From: Perkinsus chesapeaki
Taxonomy: Eukaryota > Perkinsozoa > Perkinsida > Perkinsidae
Length of the DNA stretch: 31,372 bases
Direction: 5' to 3'
NCBI GenBank assembly: GCA_013115145.1
Contig: JAAPAO010000421.1
Span: 1 to 31,372 of the forward strand
Shown: piece by piece, positions 9,010-18,874 of the stretch
Numbering within the stretch: the stretch's first letter is position 1
How the letters are laid out: the number at the start of each line of letters is the position of its first letter
The notes under the pieces: generated by a model
Seen by the model: the letters and a program-made list of their open reading frames with translations, nothing else
What the model was told of the DNA's origin: nothing
Database searches by the model: none
Made by a program: the position numbers and the translations under genes

Positions 9010-12000
9010 TTAGGAGGACTTCTCACGATACCTTCTTGTCATAGCTTCAATTTGACCCTGAGACAAGCGACTCCGAAGGAGAGCTCGAAAATAACGCGTC
9101 ACAACTCGATAGTTGGAAGCCTGGTGGCACATCCGTGAAAACAGGCGGGCCTTGGTAGACTGAATTGGTAGACCGCGGTCAACTGAATTTTCTGTGTGTA
9201 TACTCAACCCGCCCAACGTTGGTAGATGTTCAGGCTTACTGTCAAGTGGGCAACTTGTTCTTCGGCTACGGTAACCCGTACCATATAACTGCTGCGCTCA
9301 GCTTCGAGGCTTTTGACTTGCTCCTCGAGGAAGTCGCACCTGAGCTTGGATTCATCTTCTCTTCTACTAGCACCAACTGCGCACCGATTTTCCAGTAGAC
9401 GCGTTCCAGGACTCATATCAGATCGTTTCAATGCTAATTTCCGCTCCAATTGTCGATTCTTCTCTACGAGCATTGCATATTCTGTTCCTGTTAACAACAA
9501 GAAAACAACAGCTAAGTTAGGGTAAAGCTCGTTGACCCAACGACGTTGGAAGAGGCGAAACAATAACTAGGCAGCGCCAAAGCGGCTTTGGCAGAGCCAC
9601 TCTCCCTCGGTAAGCGCACGTCAAAGCATTATGCTTCGCTCCGCATCTTTATTTAGTGGAAAGCAGAGAACGGTGTGATGTGGTCTATATCATGCCTCCT
9701 ACCAGATACTTCTCGCGCTTGCTTCGTAGCATCACGCGCAGTGGACTTATCGAACTGGATTGAATGACGTAGCTGCGCAAGTTCCAATTCCTGTTCAGCA
9801 ACTTTTACCTAGGGTAATAACTAATCTCTGGCGGCGTTATGCCTATCTCACTTGGAGATTCTTAATCTTATCTCTTGCTTCAGATTGCTCAACGCACTCA
9901 GGAACCACGGACTTTCTCGTATCTTCGTGCAGCTGAGCAATGTAACAAAGCTCAGATTGAGCAGATAAGCATGAAACTAAACTTAGTTAGCTTTTTTGGT
10001 CAGTTCTTAAGAGAGCAGTAGGCCTCCACTAAGGAGAACGGCAAGTCTGACTCGCTGAGCGAATTCAACAGTTCTCCCGATAATATTAAATCAATAACGA
10101 CTTATTGTACAGCACAAGGTGGTACTTCACGACTGACCTCATCGCTTTCTTCCAATCCCGCTGCCACTGACGGCTTAGAGAGAAATGCCAAAATGCCATC
10201 CTGATGAAGATGCGTTCGTAGAAGTAGACTATTCGTAACCTGCCATTTGCTTCATAGCTCTCTTGAAATCTTGATTATTTTCATCGTTCGATGAACTACC
10301 GATTAAGGGCTGAAATAAGGTACTAACAACCCATCAACTGCAGCGCCAACCAATGCATCCCGCTCGGTCGGACATATTCGTACTGGCGGCGAGAAAGCTT
10401 ACCTTAGTGGTGGAGACCGCCAAATTAAGCTGATATCTGAGATCTCGGATCTCGTTCAATAATTGCCGCTTATCTATTCGTAAGAGTTTTTCTTGTTCCG
10501 AGCTTCTATTGGCTGCCTCCAATAAACGTGCAAAGACCTATATAGGCACTTGAAGTACCACAGGTGAGGACTGTTGAGTACCGACCGCATCTACTTTTCT
10601 CGCATCAACCAGCGTTTCGTGCTCGTCTGGACCAACCTGATACTAAACCGGTTCTCAAAAGATTCGGATCATTTTGCAAGCCATTTGTGTGACTTCAATT
10701 CGTTGGCTTCGCCCGTTTAATACAGCCCGTGCCGTATGGTGCTCATGAAGTTGCATCGTTTCATTAGTCCATCGGTAAGTAAAACGCCAGCAGATGCTGA
10801 GGAGCTCAGACTCTGGCTTCTCATCACCTTCAGAGACTCGTAGAGTTCCTCAGTTCTAGCTCGTTCTGCATCTCGGTCCCGTGCTATTTCTTCCTCCTTT
10901 TTCATGAGCTCTACCCGGTAGTTCTCCACATCCTTCCCCAGATTAACCCGGAGGTTGTCCTGAGAAATGATTCGTAAAAATTTTGCTTGCGGCTAACCTC
11001 TGTATAGCTATTGTACTGCCCGATGCGTATTACAGATTCTCAATCCACTACCGACATGCCCTAAACGTATTGAAGACTAATTCCTAATAGAGATTCACTG
11101 TTAGCTATTTAAGAACTTATTTCCTTCACTTTGCACCCATCCTAAGTATCAATACTCTCTCACCTTCTCCTCAAGCTCGAGCAGCAGCTGCTCCATTTCT
11201 AGCGCGAGGCGCTGATTCTCGCCTGAAAGCTGGGCTTCCCTCGCTTGGGAGGATTTCACTAAATCATTCAGTCTGTCCTGCATCAAGAATGACTCCACGG
11301 CCATATTCAGCGCTTTCGCCGAGCGCTTGCGATGCTAGCTTACAATCTCTCCAGTATGTTTCTCAACATCCACTTGCGCCCTCTCGATGAAACTCTCCTC
11401 AAGATAGGCCTTCCCAAGATCCAAAGATGACTGAAACGGCACCCAGCGGTTATTACAGTGCGGCCATTGCTCGGTACAGAACAGTTCGGTCCGTTCAAGC
11501 GCGGCTCGGTGGTTGAAGCGAACACGAAGTAGATTGTGTTTGTTACCTCCAACTGAGACTTCTCCTGCCTCTCGCTTTCGATGTCAGCTTCAGCTTGGTG
11601 AAGACGTTCTTGCGTCGTGCTTAACTCGGATTCTAATAACAAGCTTCATGTGTTTGCTCATTTACTGCATATGACTCATAAATGATTCCCACAGAATACA
11701 TGGCGTATGCTGAGCTGTCTCTTAACAATCGGTGTCAACCGAAGGGCCTCACCCAGCTTAGCGCGCATGGTATCGAATCTGTCGGCTTGCTTCTTTTCAT
11801 TTTCTTCCGCAAACTTCACTTGCTTTTCAAGCTTCACTAACTGACTCATCAAGTTGATAATCTAGGTAGAGTCATGTCAGGTCCGAGCTGATCCCGCTTG
11901 ACCACCTCGAGCGAGAGCTCCTCGTTGCGTTCCTTCTCGCTCGTCAGATCGTTATGCGCAGTTTCTAGCTCGCGTTCGCGGTCGGAAAAAGCTTGCGCTC

Positions 12001-12785
12001 TACTCTGTTGCTCGCATTGTAGCCTTTTTGCTGAGTCCTGGACGTCATTGAGCAAAGCGTCTTTCGTAGCGAGATCGCTGCGCAACTTTTCGAGCTCCTG
12101 AGCGGAGCGACACTTCAAGCTGAGCAAGCATATTCTGCAGGTGGAGTGGTGCTAAGCTGTCTACTATACAGTCCTATGATCTCCATATGTTGGCACTGGA
12201 ATCACCACAGTTTGGTGATATGGTATAATGATTATAGAGTACCGGTCGGCATAAGAACCCGCGCTCACTTGCTTCAGCCGCGCAGATTCGCTCGATGAAG
12301 AGAATTCTATCCGTTTTTTCTCCTCAATAGCGTCCAATGCCTCGGCTTTGGCGAGGAGATATGATTCGATCGCCTGTGAAACAACTACTGCAAGATGCCC
12401 TTCACAACACACAAGTTGCACGCAGTCAAACTTTCTGACCAAGTGTGCACGAAGTCCAAAAATTCGCACAAGAAGCTGCGGTTCGTTCGCGGTTCACCCT
12501 AAGGCGCTTTTCTTCAGCTCCCAATTGAGCTTCCTGAACCTTAATGATCTCAGCCATCGCCTCGGCTTTGCTCCTGCGCTCTTCAGCAAGCTCAGAAGAT
12601 ACTTTCAGGCGTTCGTCAACTGCCTGAGCACTACGGCGTTGTCACTCAAAGTCGACATCGTTGAGATCTTGTACTTTAATTTTCTCCAATTCCTCCTCCA
12701 TAAGCCTCTGCTCCATGTTGAGCATATATTCTTGCATCTTAGATACTTCTTCATTGGATGACACTTCTGAAAAGTCCAGATCCAT
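9010..12785 (-). CDS. 15-exon coiled-coil protein
   Basis: Predicted exons (plus coordinates): 12675-12785, 12498-12623, 12269-12373, 11906-12097, 11753-11861, 11547-11632, 11344-11430, 11164-11277, 10828-10959, 10403-10516, 10138-10200, 9852-9932, 9703-9808, 9240-9487, 9010-9159. All join in phase through GT-AG introns and give 607 residues. Nearly every exon is a heptad-rich, Glu/Lys/Gln/Leu-rich helix (for example QRLMEEELEKIK, EQQSRAQAFSDREREL, LALEMEQLLLELEEK). The product should be a long rod, as in centrosomal, basal-body or other cytoskeletal coiled-coil proteins; which one cannot be told. The C-terminus (FRALLRSRLSQGQIEAMTRR) is basic and helical. The ATG at 12785 is the first in frame (MDLDFSEVSS), but an upstream exon is possible. 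Introns are 43-311 nt. Most exon borders are phase 0, which suits a repeat-like protein grown by exon duplication. Confidence 0.75.
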
Positions 12786-13184
12786 GCGGGATGTTAACGT
12801 GCAACGTGGTGCGAGGTGAGTGCACATTAGCCAGCGAAATTGGCAGAGCTTCGCCGTACAGTTGATCGATGCTGGCAGAATACCACGGACAGACAGTCGG
12901 TCACAGACTGTTTCGTTAGCTCCAGAACGAAATTTTAGATGGTTGAGCATAACAAAGATCTTGTTAGTTGCGGTCAATAATATGCCATATCGTGCGTCTA
13001 TCGAGGGTCGACGGTAAGCTCTTCCTTCTTACCTTTTTGGCCCTCTCCGGCTTTAACGATAGCAGTGGTCTCACCCTGCACTAAAAGCAGTCTTCTTTGA
13101 ATTATTGAAAATGAACGAGCTCTTGCATCTTGTACCAACGGGCAAGTTCGAACCTTAAGGAGGCTAGTTCGAGAGCCCTGCAGT
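12786..13184 (-). other. Intergenic stretch with one exon-like frame
   Basis: On the minus strand a frame at about 13020-13075 (GETTAIVKAGEGQK) lies between a TTTTAGTGCAG acceptor-like site and a GTAAG donor-like site, and upstream sequence is open in the same frame. It could be a 5' exon of the coiled-coil gene or part of another gene. No phase-consistent connection was established. Confidence 0.25.
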
Positions 13185-13461
13185 CTAGGACGGTTTGAAC
13201 TCAGAGGTCTCCGTCACCGAGGCCGCGCTCGCATATGGATCCTCGTCGGGCAAGACTGGCCTCCAATTACCTGCCCTAAGCTGTTGAGCAATTCCAGAAC
13301 TTTCTGTGACTGCACAGTTCCGTCCCCGGGCAATATCGCGCAGACCTGGAGGAGCCCTCTAAGCGACCTTCTGGTGGGTTCCAGTTACTCACGTGCAGTA
13401 GAGCGCTGGCGTAGACAAGCGGACCAAGGAGCATCAAAGTTAGAATGCTCGACCGACACAT
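13185..13461 (-). CDS. Small secreted protein, 80 residues, two exons
   Basis: Exon 1 is 13393-13461 and exon 2 is 13185-13358, joined across a 34-nt intron (GTGAGT...CTTAG, phase 0). Exon 1 codes for almost exactly a signal peptide: MCRSSILTLMLLGPLVYASA, with cleavage expected after the A-S-A. Exon 2 gives a short mature chain of about 60 residues rich in Pro, Arg, Ser and Ala with a single Cys, ending EFKPS. No family is recognised. A secreted or vacuolar peptide is inferred from the signal sequence alone. The neat coincidence of signal-peptide end with the intron supports the model. The frame upstream of the ATG stays open, so a longer N-terminus cannot be excluded. Confidence 0.6.
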
Positions 13462-14013
13462 TTCCAGTGGTGGTCTCTGAATGCTCCAGGATGTGGCGGC
13501 GTCCTGAGTTAGATTTGTAGACGTTTCTGGAGCACGATCCCCGTCGACACCGAGCGAAGAAGCCGTTAATCTATTTGTGTGCACGTAATGACAGGTTTTG
13601 TGGTTCAACAACCTTACGTTGAGTCGCGGACGGATGCAGTAAATTGGGGGAAGGTTATCCCGCGAACAGGCCCTACCCAAAGTGTATAGGCGGATTTGCG
13701 ATCATTGAATCCTTTGGTAACGCCAAGTACGTCACGATCCTTCGTTAAGCAATCGAGCCTTGGTGACTTGATCAACATTAGCCGGCTGACACGAAAATAA
13801 TAATGGATGATTTATTCATGTTGTTGGGCTGCAGTGAAGAGGAGATCGAACTCAGCAGGCCCGAGGATACTCGCACCGATTCGTATGACGTGGAGTTTGA
13901 TTCACAGACCACCAAGTCAGGAGCCGGCGTAGATCGATTAGTTAGGTACACTTCCTACAAGAACTACATTACAGGGAAATAGAACTAGCATTATGTTGAA
14001 TATTGCACCACTC
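13462..14013. other. No gene seen
   Basis: This 550-bp stretch lies between two minus-strand genes. It holds only short open frames with no motif and no consistent splice signals. It should include the promoter/5' region of the small secreted protein and the 3' region of the membrane-protein gene. Confidence 0.4.
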
Positions 14014-15036
14014 TTAGCCACAGGAACGACGCTGCCGATATAAGAGGTCGAACCTGGTTGTCGCCCAGTTGAGCATGTTATCCCGTTGGAAAACATCAAC
14101 CCACACCGCAACAGTGGCATCTTCTACAGTTGCCTAGAGAATTGTGGTGAGCCGTGACTGTCGCCACTATTGTTCTCAGACCCACTTCATTGCATCTCGT
14201 CATGGCTCGAACGACCTTGTGGATAACATCAGCCTGAGCCTCCGGTGAATCGATCATTAGCGATTGGGGGCCAGAGAGTGTGAGGCCTTGGTCAGCTGAG
14301 GGAATGTATCGATAGAGCAAAAAACACAATCTTAGAAGTGACAGTATCTTGGCTAGCCAAAATCACTTTGGTATGTGCTTGAATGTAAAGTTTCAGGTAT
14401 GGAGGTTAACTTGTTGGTTCAGAACGTACTTAATAAGACATGCATTGCTTCTTTCACACTGTAACGCACCGTTGGGGATGAGTTGCTCTACGTTGATGCC
14501 TTACTCTCTATAGCATTGCAGAAGCCATCGCCTGAGGCTCGTTGTGGCTGTGAGACTAAGTCCCGCATCCTTTCACCCACTGCTTCGACAATTCGTATCT
14601 GGCGGAAAGGTCTACCTATAAAACACTGTATACTTGCAAACACCTCCCCCATTCCACAAGATATGTAACAAGAGCGTCACACCCAGCAGCCCACACTGCG
14701 GATCCCGCAGTGCAGCACTTCCCGCAACTCGCAGGACGCGAATGGATGTCCTTTATGCAATTTGCTAGTCATTTGTGTGAAATATTCGTAACGTGCCTAC
14801 CTTGACGGAGAATGTGTAACGCTCAGTTTCACTACTGCCGGCCTTAATCTTGCCCAGTTCGGTTCGAGTCCGCTGTCGCTCCGATAGAATGCTAACCTAA
14901 GCAATATCACACTAATGCCGGCTAAGGTGGAGGGCATGAATATCACCAAGTTAGATATCGTGGAAACAACAAGGCCGTCGGCTTCCTGGAAGATTCTCCA
15001 CTGAGAGCTGCCTGTTAGGCCTAGTAAGAGAAATAC
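14014..15036 (-). CDS. Multi-pass membrane protein, spliced, 5' end not found
   Basis: The 3' exons are firm: 14014-14133 (ATVEDATVAV...stop), 14186-14295 and 14505-14616, with matching phases 1 and 0 and GT-AG borders. Upstream exons are less certain. One near 14620-14672 reads CGLLGVTLLLHILW, a possible membrane helix. The exon ending at 15036 reads VFLLLGLTG and then LVVSTISNLVIFMPSTLAGI, a second and third hydrophobic segment. An alternative frame at 14810-14890 (VSILSERQRTRTELGK) competes with the continuation of the hydrophobic exon. The C-terminal about 110 residues are soluble and mixed in charge. No transporter family signature was recognised. The start codon and possibly one or more 5' exons lie above 15036. 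Confidence 0.45.
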
Positions 15037-15350
15037 CTGAAAACTGGCATCGAAAATTCAATGAATTTAATTCATGGAAGCAACACTGGCTCCCTGGATA
15101 GCTCGTATGCGCGAGCACGTCGCAATCGAAATGCTCTAGGATATGTTTATTTGTTATTTCGCCTGGTCAATTAATCTTGGTAAGTCTGGTGTAAATGTGC
15201 TACAATGCAGCATAGTATCTCTCTCTTGGCGACCACCTATGAATTCTCTGTCTACAATGTAGCTCGGGCAGAACGGTTGTATGTCATTCAGGTTCAAGCA
15301 TGTCACATAACCACACCTTTGCAAATGTCTATGATATTTCGTTCAGTACG

Positions 15351-15915
15351 TCAGGAATAGATTTGTGCAACGTAGTGGGATCTTACTCCATCGATGCCAC
15401 TCATTGCCGAGTCGACGAGCCTTTGAAGGTCCGTGGTGTATATTTCGCTCAAAGGAGCCTTCACATGACACTTGGTTACTGCGTATTCAGAGTCGTCGCC
15501 TATTTTAACAGTGTTGCCTTCACATGTGATAGCACCGTCTGCAGCCAAAGGGGTAGTTGTTATCCGAACTGGCTTGGTACTTGTCACCTTTTTCAATGTA
15601 AACTGAAGTCGTTGCTGGCATTTGCGCTTTCTGTAGTAGCGATGTGTCCATTATTTAACAAGTACAACTTGTTTCATAGTGGGCGATGTCACAACTTTGA
15701 CGGAGCGACTAGCATGAAGTATCTTCTCAAAGTCGCCTACGGTGGTAGGCATACTGTAGCGTTCTTGTACACTTGTACTCTATTTGTCTTCTAGTATGAC
15801 TAACTCTACCTCAATAAGGTTCATCTTTTCTGTGCTTCCTGTGTAGATCCATAGTCACATATGTCAGACGTTTCTGAATTTCGAGGCGGGCGCGATCAAT
15901 AATGCGCTGAACCAT
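15351..15915 (-). CDS. Predicted three-exon protein, 139 residues, unknown
   Basis: Predicted exons are 15859-15915, 15669-15779 and 15351-15602, joined in phase 0 through GT-AG introns of 79 and 66 nt. The first exon begins at an ATG (MVQRIIDRARLEIQKRL), but the frame is open above it, so the start may be further up. The last exon has an even, protein-like composition with two Cys (AITCEGNTVKIG, VTKCHVKAP). It beats the longer plus-strand frame across the same DNA, which has poor composition and lacks splice context. No signal peptide was found in this model, and no family is recognised. Confidence 0.5.
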
Positions 15916-16111
15916 ACTCCCGCGCGCCACAAAATGCTTGCTCCGACGCGAGATGATGAAAGTCCTCCACAGGGGTCACGTAGCGATTGCATTCTGTTCA
16001 ACGAGCGGACTCTTCAATGCAGTTCAGATGTGATGGTGGACATCGATAGAACTGGATAATGGCAGTTGAGAGCTTCTATGGGGCGGGTTTACTTTCAAAG
16101 AGGTGTTTTTT
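15916..16111. promoter_or_regulatory. Divergent intergenic region
   Basis: About 200 bp separates the minus-strand three-exon gene from the 41-bp repeat block and the plus-strand dynein light chain gene. It should hold divergent promoters. No TATA box or known site stands out. Confidence 0.3.
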
Positions 16112-16288
16112 GAAGGGTTACCTCCATCGCACAAATTGATTGAAAGATACTTTAAAGGTTACCTCCATCGCACAAACTGATTGAAAGATACTTTGAAGGT
16201 TACCTCCACCGCGCAAACTGATTGAAAGATATTTTGAAGGTTACCTCCACCGCGCAAACTGATTGAAAGATATTTTGAAGGTTACCTT
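16112..16288 (+). repeat. 41-bp tandem repeat, four copies plus a partial fifth
   Basis: Units start with GGTTACCTCCA at 16116, 16157, 16198 and 16239, with a truncated fifth at 16280. The first two carry CATCGCACAAA and the last two CACCGCGCAAA, so the array grew by successive duplication. It ends 15 bp before the ATG of the dynein light chain gene and so probably lies in its promoter or 5' untranslated region. Confidence 0.95.
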
Positions 16289-16302
16289 TGGTGCATCAAC
16301 TA

Positions 16303-16596
16303 ATGGCGGCTACAGCAGGCCCTATCTCCTCCACTAGCAATGCTAGACCCGTGGTGAAGTTACAGGAGATGCCACCGGCCATGCTGGACTTTGCCATTTC
16401 CAAAGCCATTTACGCCCAGGTTAGAGTATCAAGGGAAAGCTGTTATACTTGAATAGGAGCTCAGGATAACTTCATGAACGAGTCGGAGATAGCACACTTC
16501 TTGAAAGGGGAAATGGAAGCAGCTTACTCTGAGGGAGGGGACCATGGTACTTGGCATGTTATTGTTGGTAAAAAATGGGTAACGGAATTATTATGA
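16303..16596 (+). CDS. Dynein light chain (LC8/DLC family), 3' end uncertain
   Basis: Exon 1 (16303-16419) reads MAATAGPISS and later VVKLQEMPPAMLDFAISKAI. A 45-nt GT-AG intron follows (16420-16464), and exon 2 starts DNFMNESEIAHFLKGEMEAA and reaches GTWHVIVGKKW. The order EMP/helix/helix/GTWHVIVG(K/R) is the hallmark of LC8-type dynein light chains. These dimerise and bind dynein intermediate chains and many cargo peptides in cytoplasm and axonemes. Read without a further intron the protein stops at 16594 after VTELL. The usual last beta-strands (VTHE...IYFY) would then be missing. A GTAACG donor right after the Trp codon (16579) suggests a third exon in the AT-rich DNA downstream, which I could not place with confidence. 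The protein is therefore either truncated or incomplete here. Confidence 0.8.
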
Positions 16597-16819
16597 ATAA
16601 ATTTATATATTTATACAAGAATGAATACATTATATATTGTTCAGGGTACTCATTGATTAACACACCTTATTACTGAATACACGAGTCGATAAGAATTTTG
16701 AAGCGCAGTGTATATTTTTATAATAACAAGTATTTTATATATTACAAGACTAATAACTGTTTAAAATAAATATTGTGCTCTTGCTACTCGAAGTTGTAGT
16801 TGCTACTTTTTCCAGTGAA

Positions 16820-16839
16820 ACCGGTGACCGGTTACCGGT
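16820..16839. repeat. Three tandem ACCGGT palindromes with 7-bp period
   Basis: ACCGGT occurs at 16820-16825, 16827-16832 and 16834-16839, each separated by one base. Each unit is itself a palindrome, so the block is a candidate multi-site for a dimeric DNA-binding protein. It may also be chance. Confidence 0.6.
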
Positions 16840-17748
16840 CAGCCTCTTCTTCATGCTCCGTTCCAGGGTTGGCGCGTTCTGTCAAAATTTGCGCACGTGA
16901 CTTTTCAAGAACGTGTTGAGTAGGGAAAGATATTCTTTAGGTCGACATTTTGCCACATATGTGACTCACGAGAAGCAATGCTATTGCTACTTCTACATTG
17001 GACAGATGGGCGTGACGATTTGGAAGACACCATAGCATGTTATTATGATATTAATTGTGTCATTATTTTACCGATACTGTTGGGTTTGGGAATCTTTAGG
17101 TTGAGTTAATTAGATATGTGGCAGGTTGATTGACGTTCGTGAAGGAGAGGTAATACAAATGGCAGTGCGGAGTGGATTTATGGGCAGGCATCAAAAAAAT
17201 GAATTTCGTTACCCGTGCCCTTCCTCCCGGGCGGTTGGGTGTCGATACCCGAAATTGAAACCCGAAATCCGCGACCAGTTCGCCAGGGCAGGGATTCCAA
17301 TATCGTGGTACTAAGCGCTCAGCCTGTCGACAGGCGATCGACTGCCATCAACTAGCATCACATCTTGAACTATGCGTGCTGGCGGAGCCGAGAGTAGCAT
17401 GGTGGGGGAGACGCTTCATCAAGGAGGGCGGGTGGCAAAAAAACAACTAACTTGTAGTTCATTGGACTACAATTTATTAGAAAAACTACTCGGATGAACA
17501 CTCAAGATTCACTAGGCTTGCGGTCGCTGGACCCGCCCGCCCACCTATCACACCCGGAAAAATCTGCAGCATCGCGCCTGGAGTCATACCGAGCAAACTT
17601 GGTCAACTACCACGTGAACCCTCATAAATTCTAGCCCTAAACAGCATACACATATATAGAAGCATTTTCTGAAAGTCGTTGAAGAGATCAAACAAGAAAA
17701 GACTTTGGGGAAGTTTTAATGCGATGGCTGAATCAAGGAGGCGAGGAA

Positions 17749-17783
17749 ATGATGCTTTTGGGAAAGTTTCCCTAGAGCATCAT
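17749..17783. other. Hairpin
   Basis: ATGATGCT and AGCATCAT enclose an inner GGGAAA-g-TTTCCC palindrome, giving a stem of about 14 pairs with a small bulge. No coding context is present. Transcript-end structure or a mobile-element remnant is possible. Confidence 0.55.
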
Positions 17784-18516
17784 CTCCTAGGAATTTCCCT
17801 GAAAATTCTGGGCATACCCGTTATAGTGAGCACGTTTATTTTATAAGGGTAGTAGAAGGATCGACTTTAATAATGAGGAGCTGGAGGATTCTACCAAAAC
17901 TGCTCAATGTGGAGTTCACTGACGTGAATTGATGGGCGTTTCGGTGTGATTTAGTTATTTATTATTAGGGCGAGAATTGCGTCGTTTCGGGTGGTATGGA
18001 TGATTTTAATCAATCCTCGTTCTTAACTCTATGACTGTCATGCTACTTTAACCGATGTAAAAATTAGTCGCCTTCATTTTACTCTGGATTCAAACAGTCT
18101 TTGCATTAATGTTGGGATGTACGGTGAAGTGTTGGTTGCTCCTTGGCGAGCAAATAGAGTTCGGACGGAGACATCAGAAATTGTGATTTACTTGCCCGCT
18201 AGTCTTAACGTTTTGGTGAAGGAATTGTAGGAGTCAGGTGGGGGAGGCTGAGCGATAGTCCATCACCGGCCCGCAGGTGGAGTCAAAACACGGAAGTGCG
18301 CGGACCTGTGGTGTCTTTAGCAATTCCGATGCTCTTTAGGCAGAGCTGTCCTTCAACGTACGTACAAAACCAAACACAAAACCGCATGTAAGATAGATAC
18401 TTCTGGTAAGTTATGATGCAAAAAATGCAACTGGTTGCTTAGAAACTTGAGTTGCGAAACTAGAGATATACCGGCTTCGCTTTTCGTCATAAAGGTTTCT
18501 GTTTTTGGATACGAAA

Positions 18517-18873
18517 ATGGATACGAAAATTTCTGTGACTGAGGGAAATGTCTTACTTCATGCTGGGGCTGCGATCACTAACAGGGGGATGGTTGCGGAA
18601 TACGGTTTTTCTATCAGTTTGTGTGCGTTGTATTACCTTGCCAGAGTGTTAGCTCGGCGACATTTCACCACCACCACAGTAGCAGTAGTATTCACAGTCA
18701 CAGCTGTTGCACTCACATTATATATAGTAAAAGGGATGAATAACGAAGAGGAAGAAACGGATAGACGCGATGACGTTGAGGAAATGCGAGATGGGCAAGA
18801 TTTACCTAGAGACGATCAGCAGCAGCAGGTTCATGAGGAGGATAATGAAAATGATGTAATTTGCCAGGGATGA
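18517..18873 (+). CDS. Predicted membrane protein with acidic tail
   Basis: The first ATG (18517) lies in a perfect 12-bp tandem duplication (GGATACGAAAAT, 18507-18530). The 118-residue product has a hydrophobic stretch at about 35-50 (YGFSISLCALYYLARVLARR). A second membrane helix runs at about 58-77 (TVAVVFTVTAVALTLYIV). The last 45 residues are very acidic and Gln-rich (NEEEETDRRDDVEEMRDG). Two helices with a charged tail suggest a small organelle or plasma membrane protein. No family is recognised. It stops only 1 nt before the ATG used for the CHY-RING gene, so it could instead belong to that transcript as a 5' exon or upstream ORF. Confidence 0.5.
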   Translation: MDTKISVTEGNVLLHAGAAITNRGMVAEYGFSISLCALYYLARVLARRHFTTTTVAVVFTVTAVALTLYIVKGMNNEEEETDRRDDVEEMRDGQDLPRDDQQQQVHEEDNENDVICQG

Positions 18874-18874
18874 A

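Larger units (their letters stand above)
16597..18516. other. AT-rich, gene-poor stretch
   Basis: 16600-16800 is strongly AT-rich and may be an intron or 3' flank of the dynein light chain gene. A plus-strand frame at 17126-17314 lacks a convincing ATG and motif. Small structures are listed separately (ACCGGT triplet at 16820, hairpin at 17749). No further gene is seen. Confidence 0.4.

Noticed and set aside
12640-12650. In-frame TGA in coiled-coil coding sequence, with the same frame continuing after it; similar TGA cases at about 24745 and 22507
   Set aside because: This suggested TGA read as sense. Each case is removed by a GT-AG intron that keeps the frame and improves family agreement (12624-12674, 24730-24796, 22506-22553). 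Genes here also end in TGA.
15300-15794. 164-codon plus-strand ORF
   Set aside because: The opposite strand gives a phase-consistent three-exon model with better composition over the same DNA.
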